From Xestospongia muta (taxonomy: Eukaryota > Porifera > Demospongiae > Haplosclerida > Petrosiidae), in the NCBI GenBank assembly GCA_963693285.1, contig OY848930.1:5208001-5272000 (forward strand): 64,000 bases of DNA, given 5' to 3'. The notes under the pieces are model-generated. The model had not been told where the DNA came from, searched no databases, and saw only the letters and a program-made list of their open reading frames with translations. Positions 11,643 to 31,824 of the stretch are shown here, in pieces. Each line of letters opens with the position of its first letter. Position 1 is the first letter of the stretch. Both the position numbers and the translations under genes were made by a program.

Positions 11643-12741
11643 ACCAGTAAAACTACAGTACGTGTGAGAGAGAAAGTGATTGAAGATCAAACCTCAACTA
11701 TCAAACAATTAAAAGAGGTGGGTACAATTAAACCATCCATTGATACATTAATACATGTGTCCATCCATCTATCCATTAATAAATTTGTCCATCCATTTAT
11801 TCATTAATAAATTTGTCCAACCATCTATCCATTAATAAATTTGTCCAACCATCTATCCATTGATACATTTGTCCATCCATCCACATTTCCATCCATCCAT
11901 TCATTCATCTATTGATAGGAAATATCAGCATTAAAAGCTGAGCTCTCATCAAACCAGTCTGACTGGTTAAACAAACTTGATGTACTACATAATGATTTAG
12001 AGCAGGAACAATCATGTAGACAAGATCTTAATGAACAACATGATATTATTACTGAACAAAAAATGATATGTGAACAACAAATATATGAGAGTAAAGAAAA
12101 TGAAAAGAAATGGAAAGAAAAATATTGGTATCACCTGTCTGTCTCTCTGTCTGCATGTCTGTCTGTCTCTCTGTCTGTCTCTCTGTCTGTCTGTCTGTCT
12201 GTCTGTATATATGTATGTATCTTCATCTTTCTCTCTCTGTCTAGTAAATTAAAGGGACAATGGGAAGAGAGAGTGGGATTAATAGCTAGTCTAGAGAACA
12301 GTGTACACCAGTTACAAGAGAAAGCTAAACAACGCGAACAAGATTTGATAAAAGAGAGAGATCAAGCTGTTTTAGAATCCAAGTATGTGAATTATATTGA
12401 TCATTTTAATCCACCATCCATTCATCCATCCATCCATCCATCGTGTATTCATTCATCCGTCCATTTATCCATCCACTAGACAATCTCTTGAGCAGTTACA
12501 ACAAGTCAAGATATCTTTAAGTAATCATTTAACAAACCAACAAAAGTTGATTGAAGAGAGAGTTAGACAGTCACTAAGAGATAAAGACATTGAGATATTA
12601 GAAGCTCATAGAAAAGTGGCAACAGTTGAAAAAGAAATGAGACAAGTATTAACAGAGACAGCTAAAGAAAGGAAAGCTATGGAGGCCAAATTTCAACGGC
12701 TATCAAAAACATTTCATGACTTGCAGAAAGAATTGACCTAA
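11643..12741 (+). CDS. Coiled-coil protein, copy 2 (3' exons only)
   Basis: Exons 11643-11717, 11919-12127, 12245-12382 and 12480-12741 give the same approximately 228-residue coiled coil as copy 1, with only a handful of substitutions (for example H for L in the second exon and K for E in the last). Introns are shorter and filled by other repeats: intron 1 is a CCATCCATCTATCCATTAATAAATTTGT minisatellite. As in copy 1, no start or upstream exon is visible. ANKS6 starts 153 bp after the stop. Both copies keep open frames and splice sites, which argues for function or very recent duplication. Confidence 0.6.
11725..11915 (+). repeat. CCATCCA-type minisatellite in intron 1 of coiled-coil copy 2
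   Basis: About 28-30-base imperfect units built on ATTAATAAATTTGTCCATCCATCTATCC make up almost the whole intron. Copy 1 has unrelated, longer sequence in the same intron, so the repeat grew or was replaced after duplication. Confidence 0.8.
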
Positions 12742-12894
12742 AATATTGTACCATAATTATCTAATTATACGAAAAGTAATTAATATTGAAATTAAAAGTT
12801 AAATTTTAGTTCCTGCCCTAAACTGATGCTATCATAGGAGATAGCTGGTTAGTTACTATTTTATTTATGATTCAATCACTCTCCTTTAGTTATA

Positions 12895-16062
<3,168 letters not shown>

Positions 16063-16416
16063 TTTTAGAACAATGCTCTCCTTCTTATAACTCATTATGT
16101 TCATGACCAAACTCATGTTTTGTATTAGTCTCATTCCCAAACAACCATGTTCAGAATTATAATCTCATTCCAATATTATAACATTAATGTTTACACATAA
16201 ATCTGTACTTAGTAATACAGTCTCATATCCATACCATCTCATACTTCATGACCTCATACCCAATGTCCATATATGGTATTTTTCCTTTGAAGGTGGTTCC
16301 ACTTTTCAATACACATTACAATGATCCTCAACTTAGTCCCTTTCAAATCATTCAAATACATGTTTTTTAATGTCTCATTTAACATTATTTTAATTAAATA
16401 TTTTATTATGTTCTTT
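16063..16416. other. Intergenic, ANKS6 to CHCHD1 (tail to tail)
   Basis: About 350 bp of AT-rich sequence between two convergent genes with loosely repeated CTCAT-x-CC phrases. No gene seen. Confidence 0.5.
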
Positions 16417-16734
16417 CTATTGCGGCCATGCAAATTTTCTAAGTTGTGAATTTACTATATCAGCATCCCATCTGTGTTGTGTCTCTGATGTCTTTTTCTT
16501 TGCTGTGCCTTCTTTGACACTCTCACAACATCTGATGAATGCTTGTATCTCTGAGTGACAGTGAGTGTCATCAAAATTATTACTCTTCCAACAACTCATC
16601 ACATTTGCCATCTCTGATACACATGGTGATCGTTCTGAGGTTTTTGCCGACGCTCTTACACTCGACTTCAATTTCATTGGTCGCATAAGACCGTGAAAAC
16701 GTCGTTTAGCAAGGATTCGTGTCCCATAAACCAT
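16417..16734 (-). CDS. CHCHD1: Mitochondrial ribosomal small-subunit protein mS37 (CHCHD1)
   Basis: A single-exon frame of 105 residues. The centre has two CX9C pairs (C-V-S-E-M-A-N-V-M-S-C and C-H-S-E-I-Q-A-F-I-R-C) making a CHCH fold. Around them are family-specific residues shared with CHCHD1 (T/S-E-M, C-W-K-x-N-x-F-D, E-I-Q-x-F), and the N-terminus is basic. The length is close to the vertebrate protein (about 118). CHCHD1 is a component of the mitochondrial 28S subunit. The start is the ATG at 16734. It is convergent with ANKS6. Confidence 0.82.
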   Translation of the reverse strand: MVYGTRILAKRRFHGLMRPMKLKSSVRASAKTSERSPCVSEMANVMSCWKSNNFDDTHCHSEIQAFIRCCESVKEGTAKKKTSETQHRWDADIVNSQLRKFAWPQ

Positions 16735-16853
16735 TGTTCCACGTGTGTTGTCTCCTTATTCTAATTTTACTTTAATCATAATAATATATTCGTGTTAATA
16801 GAATAAATATGGATTATTCACTGGCAATAATTTTGGTTTTTACAGGCTTCACT

Positions 16854-17706
16854 CTATTTGCTCTGCTCTTCTTCCTGCAATGGACAGACAATTATTCTAA
16901 CATTCCTACTTATTATTACATTGACATACCACAAAATAATAAAGATTATAACAGTAATGACCGCAATTATCAACAACAGAGCACCAGCTGATGCTATAAT
17001 AACACTTTTAACTAGCAGGGACAAACCCTTTCTATTTGTTTCCTCCTCCTCCTCCTCATTTGGCTCTAATACCTCCACAGACAACACACTAAATCCAACA
17101 GCTGTCTCAATTTCTCTAATTGAACTGCGTACAGCATTAGCGAGTATATTAGCATTTACTACTGCACCATTTGAATGAACATAAAAAGCAATAGCCAGAC
17201 CATTCCTCTCAACTCGAGGATAACCGTTTAAAATTACAACATCATCTGCTGTAAGAGATTGACTGCAGGCAATAAAAATGTACTGACTTATATTCTTCAC
17301 AATTTACCTCAATTGTTTTCTACATGCATTATTGATGCAATGTCTGTTAACAGCAGATGCTATTGCTGTTTTGAAGTTATATTCGACTTGATTCGTCCAC
17401 TGAAAGTATAAGTATATATTGGTGTGTACTAATGTTATGACTTACATCAGAAAGAGTTGCATCTAATACAACTATCACTGAATTAATCCGTCCATTTATG
17501 ATTGTAATATCTCTGACTCCAGAACCTGATCCTGAACCAAACCCAGACCCACTAAACTCAACAACTTGATTAAGGATGTTAGGAAAGGAAATAAAACGTT
17601 GCCACTTGTTACGTGAAATAAACAGTTATTAGAACTAACCTGATAGAGCACTGTTAACGAGTACGAAAATTGTTGCGAAAATAAGTGTCAATCTCTGAGT
17701 CTTCAT
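16854..17706 (-). CDS. Type I membrane protein with SEA-like ectodomain, paralogue 1
   Basis: Exons: 17706-17640 (signal peptide, M-K-T-Q-R-L then a hydrophobic run to A-L-S), one of Gly/Ser-rich repeats G-S-G followed by a beta-strand-like stretch, a small exon with N-F-K-T-A-I-A-S-A-V-N-R-H-C, and a final exon to the TAG at 16854. The last exon encodes more ectodomain, an acidic E-E-E-E-E stretch, a transmembrane helix of about 25 Ile/Val/Ala residues and a short tail. The strand-helix pattern resembles a SEA domain, but this is a guess from look alone. It is similar in layout to the next gene and probably a tandem paralogue. No known family assigned. Confidence 0.65.
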
Positions 17707-17836
17707 TGTTGCTATATAGCGTTAGCGTAACATGGCGTTGCTATGTACGATTATTAAAATTAACTTTTTATTTACAAACACAAAATGCGCGAAACAATAA
17801 TTTAAAATACTTCTAAAATAAAACAAAAAAATGTAA

Positions 17837-18887
17837 TTAATAATGAGTTGTTGTATTCAAAAATGTTTCATTGTTCGATACTTGACTTGCCAAACTGTTA
17901 GTAGATGTACTTGCGGTTTTAGTAAGAGGTGCAACTTCAGTAGGTACAACACGACGTTTTTTACTTTTCTTTGCACTAAAAATGGACAATATCATACAAA
18001 ACTATTATTATAGCACTTACATAATAATAGCCACTATACATATGCACACAATAATCACTGCTACAATCAATGCTAATCCACCAACTACACTGCCAACAAT
18101 GATGGCAATCAGTCTCCCAGTGTTACTTTCACTAGATGGACTAATTGTAGATATTTGCAAGACCTGTAGACCAGTATTAGCTTCAAATATAGGAGTAGCA
18201 GTTCTAGTAATAGTCACTAGAGCTGACAATGGTACCACTGATCCACTACTAGAGGAATTAGCAGGTTGACGAATGTATAATTGAACAGTAAATTCAGGGG
18301 CACGTCTGGTAAGAGTACTAGATCTCAAACAGGCTTGGCAATCACTTATCTCATATCTTACAGAACTAAAGAGAGAAATGAACAATTATTTGTTAAATAG
18401 AAATTCTTACGAGTCAGATGTTGAGAGACCACATGTTGTTAGGAATTGTGGAAAACAGAACTGGTTTGCTGTAGAAATTATCACTGTGCAAAGTGTCGAG
18501 AGGATGGTCTGAGGAAGAGAAGAAATATATTATTCCAGTTGCTGTTTTACTGAAGGCAACTTACATCATTAAATACACCAGCTATTCGTATAATCACTTG
18601 TCCAACTGCTCTTGAGCAAGCTGTAATTGAAATATATTATGAAGTTAAAAGAATATAAAACTAAATTCTATACTAGGATCTGGGTCAGTTGGAGTTGCTG
18701 TTGGAGTAGATGTTGCAGTTGTTGTTGTTAATGTTGTAGTTGGAGTGACTACATCATTGGTACTTCCTGATCCACTTTCATCTCCAGATCCAGACCCACT
18801 CAATACTTGTCCGTTGCAGGATTGAGTGAATATTTGTAGAGAGACCACCACAAGACAAAGTACAATAAAATGTTGTATAGTACTCAT
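17837..18887 (-). CDS. Type I membrane protein with Ser/Gly/Thr-rich stalk, paralogue 2
   Basis: Six exons can be joined in frame from the ATG at 18887: signal peptide ending near Q-S-C-N-G-Q, a G-S-G-S-G-D-E-S-G and Thr/Pro-rich stalk (a likely O-glycosylation site), a small exon C-S-R-A-V-G-Q-V, an exon with several Cys, the exon 18379-18022 with the membrane-proximal ectodomain and a long transmembrane helix, and a Lys-rich cytosolic tail to the TAA at 17837. Organisation matches the gene at 16854-17706. It is divergent from ATP2C, with 209 bp between the ATGs. Function unknown; cell-surface or adhesion role is inference. Confidence 0.65.
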
Positions 18888-19096
18888 TATTGTTTTACCT
18901 AATGGAGATAAATAAATAAATTAATAATTAATATTGCAATAATCTTACTAGATAAGGAGCATTGAATGGAGTATCTTTATAAAAAGATCAGTTTATTCTC
19001 ACCAGTTAGCAAAAAACATCGAAGTGTGAAAGTAAGTTATGTCCGGCTTAAAAATAAGATAAATTAGTAGGTGTGGTCGATTGGTGTTGAGGAACC

Positions 19097-23626
<4,530 letters not shown>

Positions 23627-23889
23627 GCACTTTAAGAAACAATCATTCCATTTATAATACCGTTAATATTTCATTTACTATTATTGTATTTGATACAAGT
23701 TGCAGACAAGTTTTGTGGTAATTTAATTACATATTTTCAACACATTGTTAATGGAGTGTGACAATTGAAATGATGTCATTATTAGTGTGTCCACAAGATA
23801 TCGATGAGTAAACAAAAATGTAACTATTTTGTTATTTACAGGTGATTAAAAGTATGTAAAAAAGGAATATTATTGATATATTCATCATA

Positions 23890-24285
23890 GCCAGGTAATT
23901 ATAGGGGTTAACTCCGTGTTACTAAAGTTAGGTAATTATAGGGGTCAACCCTATGTTATTAAAGCTAGGTAATAGGGTCAATCCTGTTATTAAAACTAGG
24001 TAATTATAGGGGGTCAATCCTGTTATTAAAACTAGGTAATTATAGGGGTCAACCCCATGTTGTTAAAGCTAGGTAATTATAGGGGTCAACCCTATGTTAT
24101 TAAAGCTAGGTAATTATAGGGGTCAACCCTATGTTATTAAAGCTAGGTAATAGGGTCAATCCTGTTATTAAAACTAGGTAATTATAGGGGGTCAATCCTG
24201 TTATTAAAGCTAGGTAATTATAGGGGTCAACCCCATGTTATTAAAGCTAGGTAATTATAGGGGTCAACCCTATGTCTGGTTGTAG
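23890..24285. repeat. Minisatellite downstream of ATP2C
   Basis: About twelve units of 27-37 bp: AGGTAATTATAGGGGTCAACC followed by C/TATGTTATTAAAGCT. Two unit types alternate: a long one with GGGGTCAACCCTATGTTATT and a short one with GGTCAATCCTGTTATT. Lies between the ATP2C stop and the end of SOWAH, which is convergent. Confidence 0.92.
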
Positions 24286-24487
24286 ATAGCATTGATGCTC
24301 TTCACTGCAATTTCCCGTTAATTCATAACTAATTAACAAGTAGTTATGAATTAATTAGTTTTAATGATAATATTTATTATATTTATTTGTAAATATAACA
24401 GTATTTATTATAATAACAAATAATAAAGCAACACACCACATAGTACTGATGTAACAAACAAACAAACAAACAATAACAATAATAATA

Positions 24488-24518
<31 letters not shown>

Positions 24519-24864
24519 TATTGTTTTAAAAACAACTGATGGACAATACATTTCATAACAATATTGGACAATCAATTAGTTAATTAATGATGGGGACGTC
24601 CACCTACTTTGTGTTTAAAAATAAGACAATCTGATTTACTAAAGTAAGAGAGAGAAGACTGGAGAGCAGAGAGAGATCAGAACACTCACTATAAACTAAT
24701 GATCATAGTTCGGTTCATAATATTCAGAAACAATTGAACTAGAAAATATATAATAAATGTCATATTTTTAATGTAAGAATGAATGATGGAAAGATGGATA
24801 GATAGACAAATGGATGGATAGAGAGATAGACAAATAGATAGATAGAGAGATAGATAATGTGAAC
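24286..24864. other. Convergent intergenic space, ATP2C to SOWAH
   Basis: Contains an AATAATAAT run (about 24476-24520), a GATAGATAGA-type run (about 24795-24855) and a short inverted repeat around 24318-24360 (AATTAACAAGTAGTTATGAATTAATTAG). No gene seen. Confidence 0.6.
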
Positions 24865-25783
24865 TTACTCTCTCTTGTCTCTATTAATATTGTACTTCTT
24901 TCGACGAAAACTGAATCCTTTTCTGATACCTCGAGGTGAAGTGAGGTGATGTTGTTTACTCTTTCTCTATAATTAAAATTAATTTACTAACAAACATTAT
25001 TAACCACACCTTCTCTGTCACTTCTCTATCCGATAAATGACCCACTGATCCCCAGGTTTTTTTGAGGGTAGGTGCTGCAGGGACATTGCGTGGAATATTG
25101 AAAGAGTTTAATGGAGCCACACCCATTGCTATTGTTAATGATGCTAAAAGAAAACACATTGATAGTCATCAATATGGGTGTGGTCAAACTAACTATTCTT
25201 GGGAAAACCATGATATATTAGACCTTTTCTAAGCAAACCTATTAATATTAATAAATAATTAATTAATATTAATTAATTAATTAGTTTACTTCTCAGTGAT
25301 TCAGATGCCAAAGGCTGCAACATATCTAGTGGTTTACGTCCACTATGATCTCTTACATTCACTGAAGCATCTATGGAATGTATTATATAATTGATAGAAC
25401 AATGGATGGAATGTATTGTTATATAACAATGTCTGTTGATAAAAACTTACGATAATCATTTATTAATAAACGAACAACATTTTCATGTCCTGATTCAGCT
25501 GCTAAATGGAGTGGAGTTAGCCCCTGAAATAAAAGGAGAAGATTTGAATAAATATAGATGGATGAATGATTAAATATGGACGGATGGATAGATTGCTCAC
25601 CCCCTAGTTATGTGAGAGGATGTCATTGATATGATATATAAAGAGCCACAGAATTTGTGTTTATACAAAGAAAAATAATAACATAATTCGTGATTAAGTC
25701 AACAAACAAAAAATATATATATATATAATACATATATTATTGTACTTACGTTCTAAAGAGCAAAATATAGTGAGAGAGAGAGC

Positions 25784-25824
<41 letters not shown>

Positions 25825-27135
25825 TATAAACAAACCATCAAAACACTTCATATAACAACTAACCGATTTAATATCTACTCTTCCTCCACTGACTGCTAAA
25901 GCCATAACCATATCTTCACGACCAATTTTAGCTGCCCAGTGCATAGCAGTCTAAAAGATATGAAAGCAGTTATCAAAGGGTTAAACACAGTCATATCATG
26001 TGATCTTACCCATCCGTTAATAAAGCCCTTTCTATTAATGTAAGCACTATCGGCCATTGTCATTTGATAGATACTATCTAAATTGCCATCAATAAGAGCA
26101 GCCATCCATTCTTTCTCAATTGGATCAATGTCAATGATATATTCATCTTGTGGAGCTAAATGGAAGAGGAAAGGGGATGCTCCTTTAATTTATGTGTAAT
26201 AATTACTATTAATAACTTACAATCTCGGTCTGGATCTTCAGATAAGAGCTAATGAATTAATAATAAATTTATTAAGATGGTAAAATAAATAATTACCTCT
26301 TCTTTAGAATTTGAAGATACAAGTTCATCAGAATTTTTAGAAAGACGATGTATCTATAAAGAGAGAAAGAGGAGAGGAGAGAGAGAGAATATCAAATAAA
26401 GCTTTTTTTTCAATTACCTTTGCATATCCTTTGATAGATTGTCTTGTAAGTGTATCAAGATTAGCTAAGATTGAGAAACAACATCATATGACTCTGTTGC
26501 CATGGTTACTCACTGTTTCTAGTATCAAGATGACGTGAGCGACGTATCAGAGTCCCAACATTAGACTGAGAACGATTAACACGACTTTCCGGAGGAGTAG
26601 GTTCTCTTTTTAGTTGTAAATTAGCATTAGTACCTAAAAAGGTTATAATCAATTCCTAAATCATCTGTCCATTTCACTTATCCATACATCCATTTTACTT
26701 ATCCATACATCCATTTTACTTATCCATGCATCCATTCTTACTTCATTTGTCCATTTCACTTACTGTGATTGCTGGCAGAGCTAACTGATCGTCTAACTTT
26801 CTGAGGGCTATTAAGATTGTTAGGATCACTGGTATCACTTGATACTGATTCTCGTGCTGGTACTGTTCCAGGAGGTACTGTGTACTGTTGTATTAATGCC
26901 TGAACACCAACTTGAGACACAGTAGCTAATGAAAACAATAAATTAATTAATGATTTATTATTTTATCTATGTATCCATTCGTGTATGTTGTGTATCCATT
27001 GTTCATCTATTGTACTCACGTTGTGATCCTCTACTAGTAGAAGGTGTACGTGTCACAGTAACAATGGGAGGAGATGTTATAGTTTGTTCACTACTACTGG
27101 GAGGAGATGAATGGATACTATTACTTGAGAATGAA

Positions 27136-27201
<66 letters not shown>

Positions 27202-30200
27202 GAAACAGCTACATTCTAGAATGACTTAAAATAACAGTCTTGTTTCAAAAATATCATTAGACAATAGCATATGTACTCATAACACCATAAAACAAACAGC
27301 AGCTATGTATGAGTGATACAATAGTCAAATAATGATATTAGGGACAATAGACTATGTTTCCCAAACTACTCACAATACAATAATGACACATCAGTGATGA
27401 TAATAGGGACTACTACCGATACTACAGATACTACCCTACTACTATATCAAGTGATCATTATTTAGAAACACAATATATCATTACAATGATAAGAGATGAC
27501 TCAATTGTTAATGGATATTTTCAATTTCCTCCATCCATTCATTAGTTCCACGGAATATATGTATTCCTATAATGTGTCATGTTGTACTTCACTACCTTTT
27601 TTGTTACAAGAAGACAAGTAATTAAATATAATTAAAGTTTATAATAACATTAAACTCAATATAGTACATTATACTACACACATCATATATGGCAATAGTT
27701 TGAAGTCATATTAACAAAGAAATGCTGTAATTATATTTGCTCTAGAGAAGCTGTACAAAGAAAATTAATAATAAACATCCTTTTACAATGTACACATATT
27801 TCACGTGTACATATGCAGTATAAATATATCTAGGAACAGTTGTTATGTTGGCTGTAGTCTAAATTTGATTATAGTAGTCGTAGACCCTTGAGAATTTATG
27901 ACCTCAGTGACCACACCCACTCATTAATTACAATAATTATTGACATACATTAATGGATTAGTAATACTGACAATTACATTATCAAAAAGTCTAGCCAAGT
28001 CATAATGACTTGATTATAAACACACTAGTTTAGTCCAAAATATAATTGAATACACACTTATATCAGTAAAGACAGACTGTTGTAGTTAAAGAATATAAAC
28101 ACACTTAGTGCCAACCAAAATAATACACAGAATACCTTAACATTAACGGTTATTTTCACATTGTCACATTGTTTACAAAGAGCATCGAAAAATACTGATA
28201 ATTCTCTCACAAAGAGATGTAAATAATACACTAAACTTACACTCCTTTCATGTATCATATTATTACACCATATCTTATAACAATAGATTCTGTTTGATTG
28301 CATTGTCTTCTCAATTAATTAATTAATTCCTTATAAAGGTGGGTGTGGTTACATGTTTGTCAACAACATACATACACACATGAGAGTTACATGTATACAC
28401 TAAATATAACGGCTTTGTTTACAATATGTACTTGGTCTTGTTTATTGTTTGTTTAAATACATGACTGTGTTTTCAGTATACAGTAATAATATATGTACAT
28501 GTATTAAGTCGATATATGTTGATAGAGATGACTATCAAAGTCCAGTAATACAAGTTAATTTAGAAGCAAGACAAAAGGAATAGAGGCTAATATATAATCT
28601 ATGAAATCTGAGTATATAGAATTAGTTGAAGTTCATTGGCTTCTAAATCACATAGTTCCTAATAATAAAGGATTCTATATAATAGAATAATATCAATGAG
28701 ACTCTATCATATCTAAGGATACTATCAGAGACATATGTACTTACAGTTGTCTGAACTAGTATAATGTTTTAATGTATACTCTTCAGTTGCTATATTTACT
28801 ACTAAAATGTTCTCAAAAATAAACTACCTTGACAACATCCTTCACAAATTATTGTGTCATTTCACAGAGGATAAACCTCAAGTGTAATGAAATAAATATA
28901 GAAATTATATTTTTAACAACAACTTACTCTCTGATGGTGTACCATTAGACACTGGATTCAATGTTAAAGGAGAAGGTCTGGATGGAGAGTGATGAGATTT
29001 TGAGTAAGGACGACCAGGTACCGATGGAGGATGATTAACCGTAGGAGGAGGATAATTGGCCTCTGAAGGAAAGTGATTGGTCATTAGACTGGACGTACTT
29101 GATGGAGGTGTGGTCGAGGGTTGAGAGGCCAATAATGAGGAATCACTAAAAACCCCAGTCTCTCCGAAGTTAGCTAGCTCAGCTGTTATTTGTTGTAGAA
29201 AACTTGACTCCGACATTTCTGATATTGCTGAGCCATTGCTAAGAGGTTGGAAATTCAATGGTCCACTGATATCTAGCGATGTCTTTTTATGACCTTTTCC
29301 TCCATAGGTGTGTGTTGGAGAGGTGTGGCCTCTTTGATTATCATGACTAGAAAAAAAAGATGATGAAGTGGGGACAGAAGAGGAGAGAAGAGAGGGTGAA
29401 GACTGCGGGTAATGATTTGATAAGGAGGTACCAAGAGAAGGAACATGACGAGGTGATAATGGAGAACGATCACCTAATAATCCACTTTGTTTAGAGGGTG
29501 AACTCATGATGCCAACATTCCTTTGAGGAGACACTGATTTGTATTCTGGTTTATGAAGATCATATGCATTTGTTTGGCCATTATGTGTGGTTGTATGAGT
29601 GTGGTGTGTAGGTGATGTGATTTGTCCATTAGCTAGGGATGACATTTTAGCACGACTCGTAGGTTGGGGTGCTCGTGTGGATGAGGAGATGTGGGAAGGT
29701 GAAGTTGAATTAGTACAATATTCGTCTTTTAAATATAGATATTTTTGGCCCTAACAAATGAGAGACTTAGTAAAGAGAATTAGTTGCTATGGTAAGCACT
29801 AATATATAGAGGAAGTTGGTTGCTATACTCTAACAGTCAGTAGCGTCATTTATAACACATTTTATGTCAGTTTACAACGTTCACTTACCTCTCCTCCACA
29901 CATACTACAAGTATTAATAATACTATAGTATATTTAATACTACTAGTAGTTTATTTAATACTACTAGTAGTATTAATACTACTAGTAGTATTAATACTAT
30001 AGTAGTTTATTTAATACTACTAGTAGTATTAATAGTACTATAGTATATTTAATACTACTAGTAGTATTAATAGTACTATAGTATATTTAATACTACTAGT
30101 AGTATTAATAGTACTATAGTACTATTAATACTACTAGTAGTTTATTTAATACTAGTAGTAGTATAAAATATACTATAGTACTATTAATACTACTAGTAGT

Positions 30201-30352
30201 ATTAATAGTACTGTAGTATGTGGTGTAAAACTAACTTTATAAAAAGTACTTGTAACTTAATCTGTTATAATATTATATTTCACATAATGTGTTATACAAT
30301 ATTATAATATGTATTTGTTGATAAGGGGTGTGTCAATATAAAGTATGCATGT

Positions 30353-30410
<58 letters not shown>

Positions 30411-31458
30411 CATGGGAAAGAGAGAGAGATACACACATATATACACACACAGAGAGAGAGAGAGACATAATTGCTCCTATTAGAAGGATACCATTTGTAC
30501 ACAGAGTGTAGTAAAGAGAGCGTAACATTAATTTATGTGGGAGTTTAAAGGAAATAGAATTACATCAGTCTAGCGTTACTAGGGCTTTATATTCATTATA
30601 TTGCAGTCATAGCATTGACCTACAGGCTATGTCAAAGTGTCAGAAAATACTTGACATACCAAAGACAACTTGTCCCTTGTCTGTTGTGACAGTGGGGAAA
30701 TTGTACACAATTTGTCATTCTCCTTTGAGAGCACAATAGAAACTAGTAGGTAAGTGATATATTATGTAGTACAAGGCAGTCAGTAGTAAGTGGTCTGTCT
30801 GGAAGACTGTTGACACTAACCCACTCCTGACACAATATTATATTAATGGAATATACTGATATACATCAACGGAATACACTGAAATATACTAGCCGATAAG
30901 TTTGTACTTACATCTTCCTGCTTTATGACAGCTATTGAGTTGACCAGCTCTTTAAAATGTTCTCGAGCTTGTTCTATCAATAAAATAAACAAAACAGTTG
31001 AAAAATACACAGAGTGATAAACATCACATCAATAACAGGTAAACAATGGATAAACAGATTGAAACTAGATGGACAGACAAGCTAGTGTGGGAGGCGCGGC
31101 AGGTTGACTCATGTAGTACCATAATTCAATAGTTTTATAGCTTTATATCACTACATGTACAAAACATGCTGCTAATAGAATTAAAATTAAGCAAATGCTA
31201 TTATTACTATAATTATGGTTAGTATCACTACACAAGTAATGCCTTTATATTGCAGAAGATTGTCTGACTAAAGCACTCTCAATTTTATATGCTGATGAGG
31301 TTTTCATGGGAACAAGAGCACTATCATTACTTACCTTTCCTTTGAGGGTCATCAAACATCAGGTGCTTTCTAAAATGTTTGACTAAATCGACGTTTTTTA
31401 CTCGACCTCCTTTCCGACGAATATACTCAAGTAGCATATCCTGCGAGATTCCTGCCAT
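24865..31458 (-). CDS. SOWAH: SOWAH-family protein (winged-helix N-terminus, ankyrin repeats)
   Basis: Fifteen or so exons. Exon 1 (31458-31335) with exons 2 (30973-30912) and 3 (from 29750) encodes the SOWAH winged helix: G-I-S-Q-x-x-L-L-E-Y-I, G-G-R-V-K-N-V-D-L-V-x-H-F and F-K-E-L-V-N-S-I-A-V-I-K. Exon 3 (29750-28928) and the following small exons are Ser/Pro/Thr-rich and disordered. Exons at 26156-25939, 25934-25863 and about 25525-25452 encode ankyrin repeats with the family signature E-K-E-W-M-A-A and W-T-A-M-H-W-A-A-K. Next comes the S-G-R-K-P-L stretch and a basic C-terminus ending in TAA at 24865. Vertebrates have SOWAHA-D, whose role is poorly known. The gene is large for this window because of 1-2 kb introns. 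Confidence 0.85.
27140..27199 (-). repeat. GA/CT microsatellite next to a SOWAH splice acceptor
   Basis: About 60 bp of GA on the plus strand, reading as a CT tract directly before the acceptor at 27138-27139 on the gene strand. A similar tract at 25781-25820 precedes another intron. Confidence 0.93.
27205..28927 (-). other. 1.7-kb SOWAH intron, no gene seen
   Basis: AT-rich sequence between the Ser/Pro-rich exon and the next exon. Only chance frames occur (for example 28058-28303). No inverted repeat or array found by eye. Confidence 0.5.
29912..30222. repeat. Array of short palindromes (ACTAGT / ACTATAGT) in a SOWAH intron
   Basis: About 300 bp made almost only of TACTACTAGTAGTA, TTAATA and TACTATAGTA modules. 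Each module is its own reverse complement, so the array reads nearly the same on both strands and can fold into many alternative cruciforms. Confidence 0.93.
30351..30408. repeat. GT microsatellite
   Basis: About 27 GT dinucleotides, followed by GA runs near 30420 and 30452. Intronic to SOWAH; frames giving Thr-His repeats are artefacts. Confidence 0.97.
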
Positions 31459-31824
31459 GATGCTAGCCCTGTAGCTGAAAATATTTTAAATACTTGATGA
31501 GGTAGCTATATCTGAAGCAGTTTACTCCTCTCTGTGTCTTTCTGATCACTACACACTCCAGATAAACATTATTTTCTGCGATATTTGACTATAACCAGTC
31601 ATTATAAGAGGTCACGTGACGTATTAATTGATTCATAGACCGCAAGTATGATAAGAATGATGGTAAACAACACAGCCATGATTATTGTAAAACCTGTTTA
31701 AGATTACTTGTACTAACACACACTAACAAACAAATAAACAAAAAAACAATGAACAAGATAAAATGATAAAGACTAATTTGTATGTGGAAGTTATCATAAT
31801 TATAATAATTAATCATTAATTAAT

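Noticed and set aside
30292..30528. Thr-His repeat frame
   Set aside because: Product of the GT microsatellite in a SOWAH intron.
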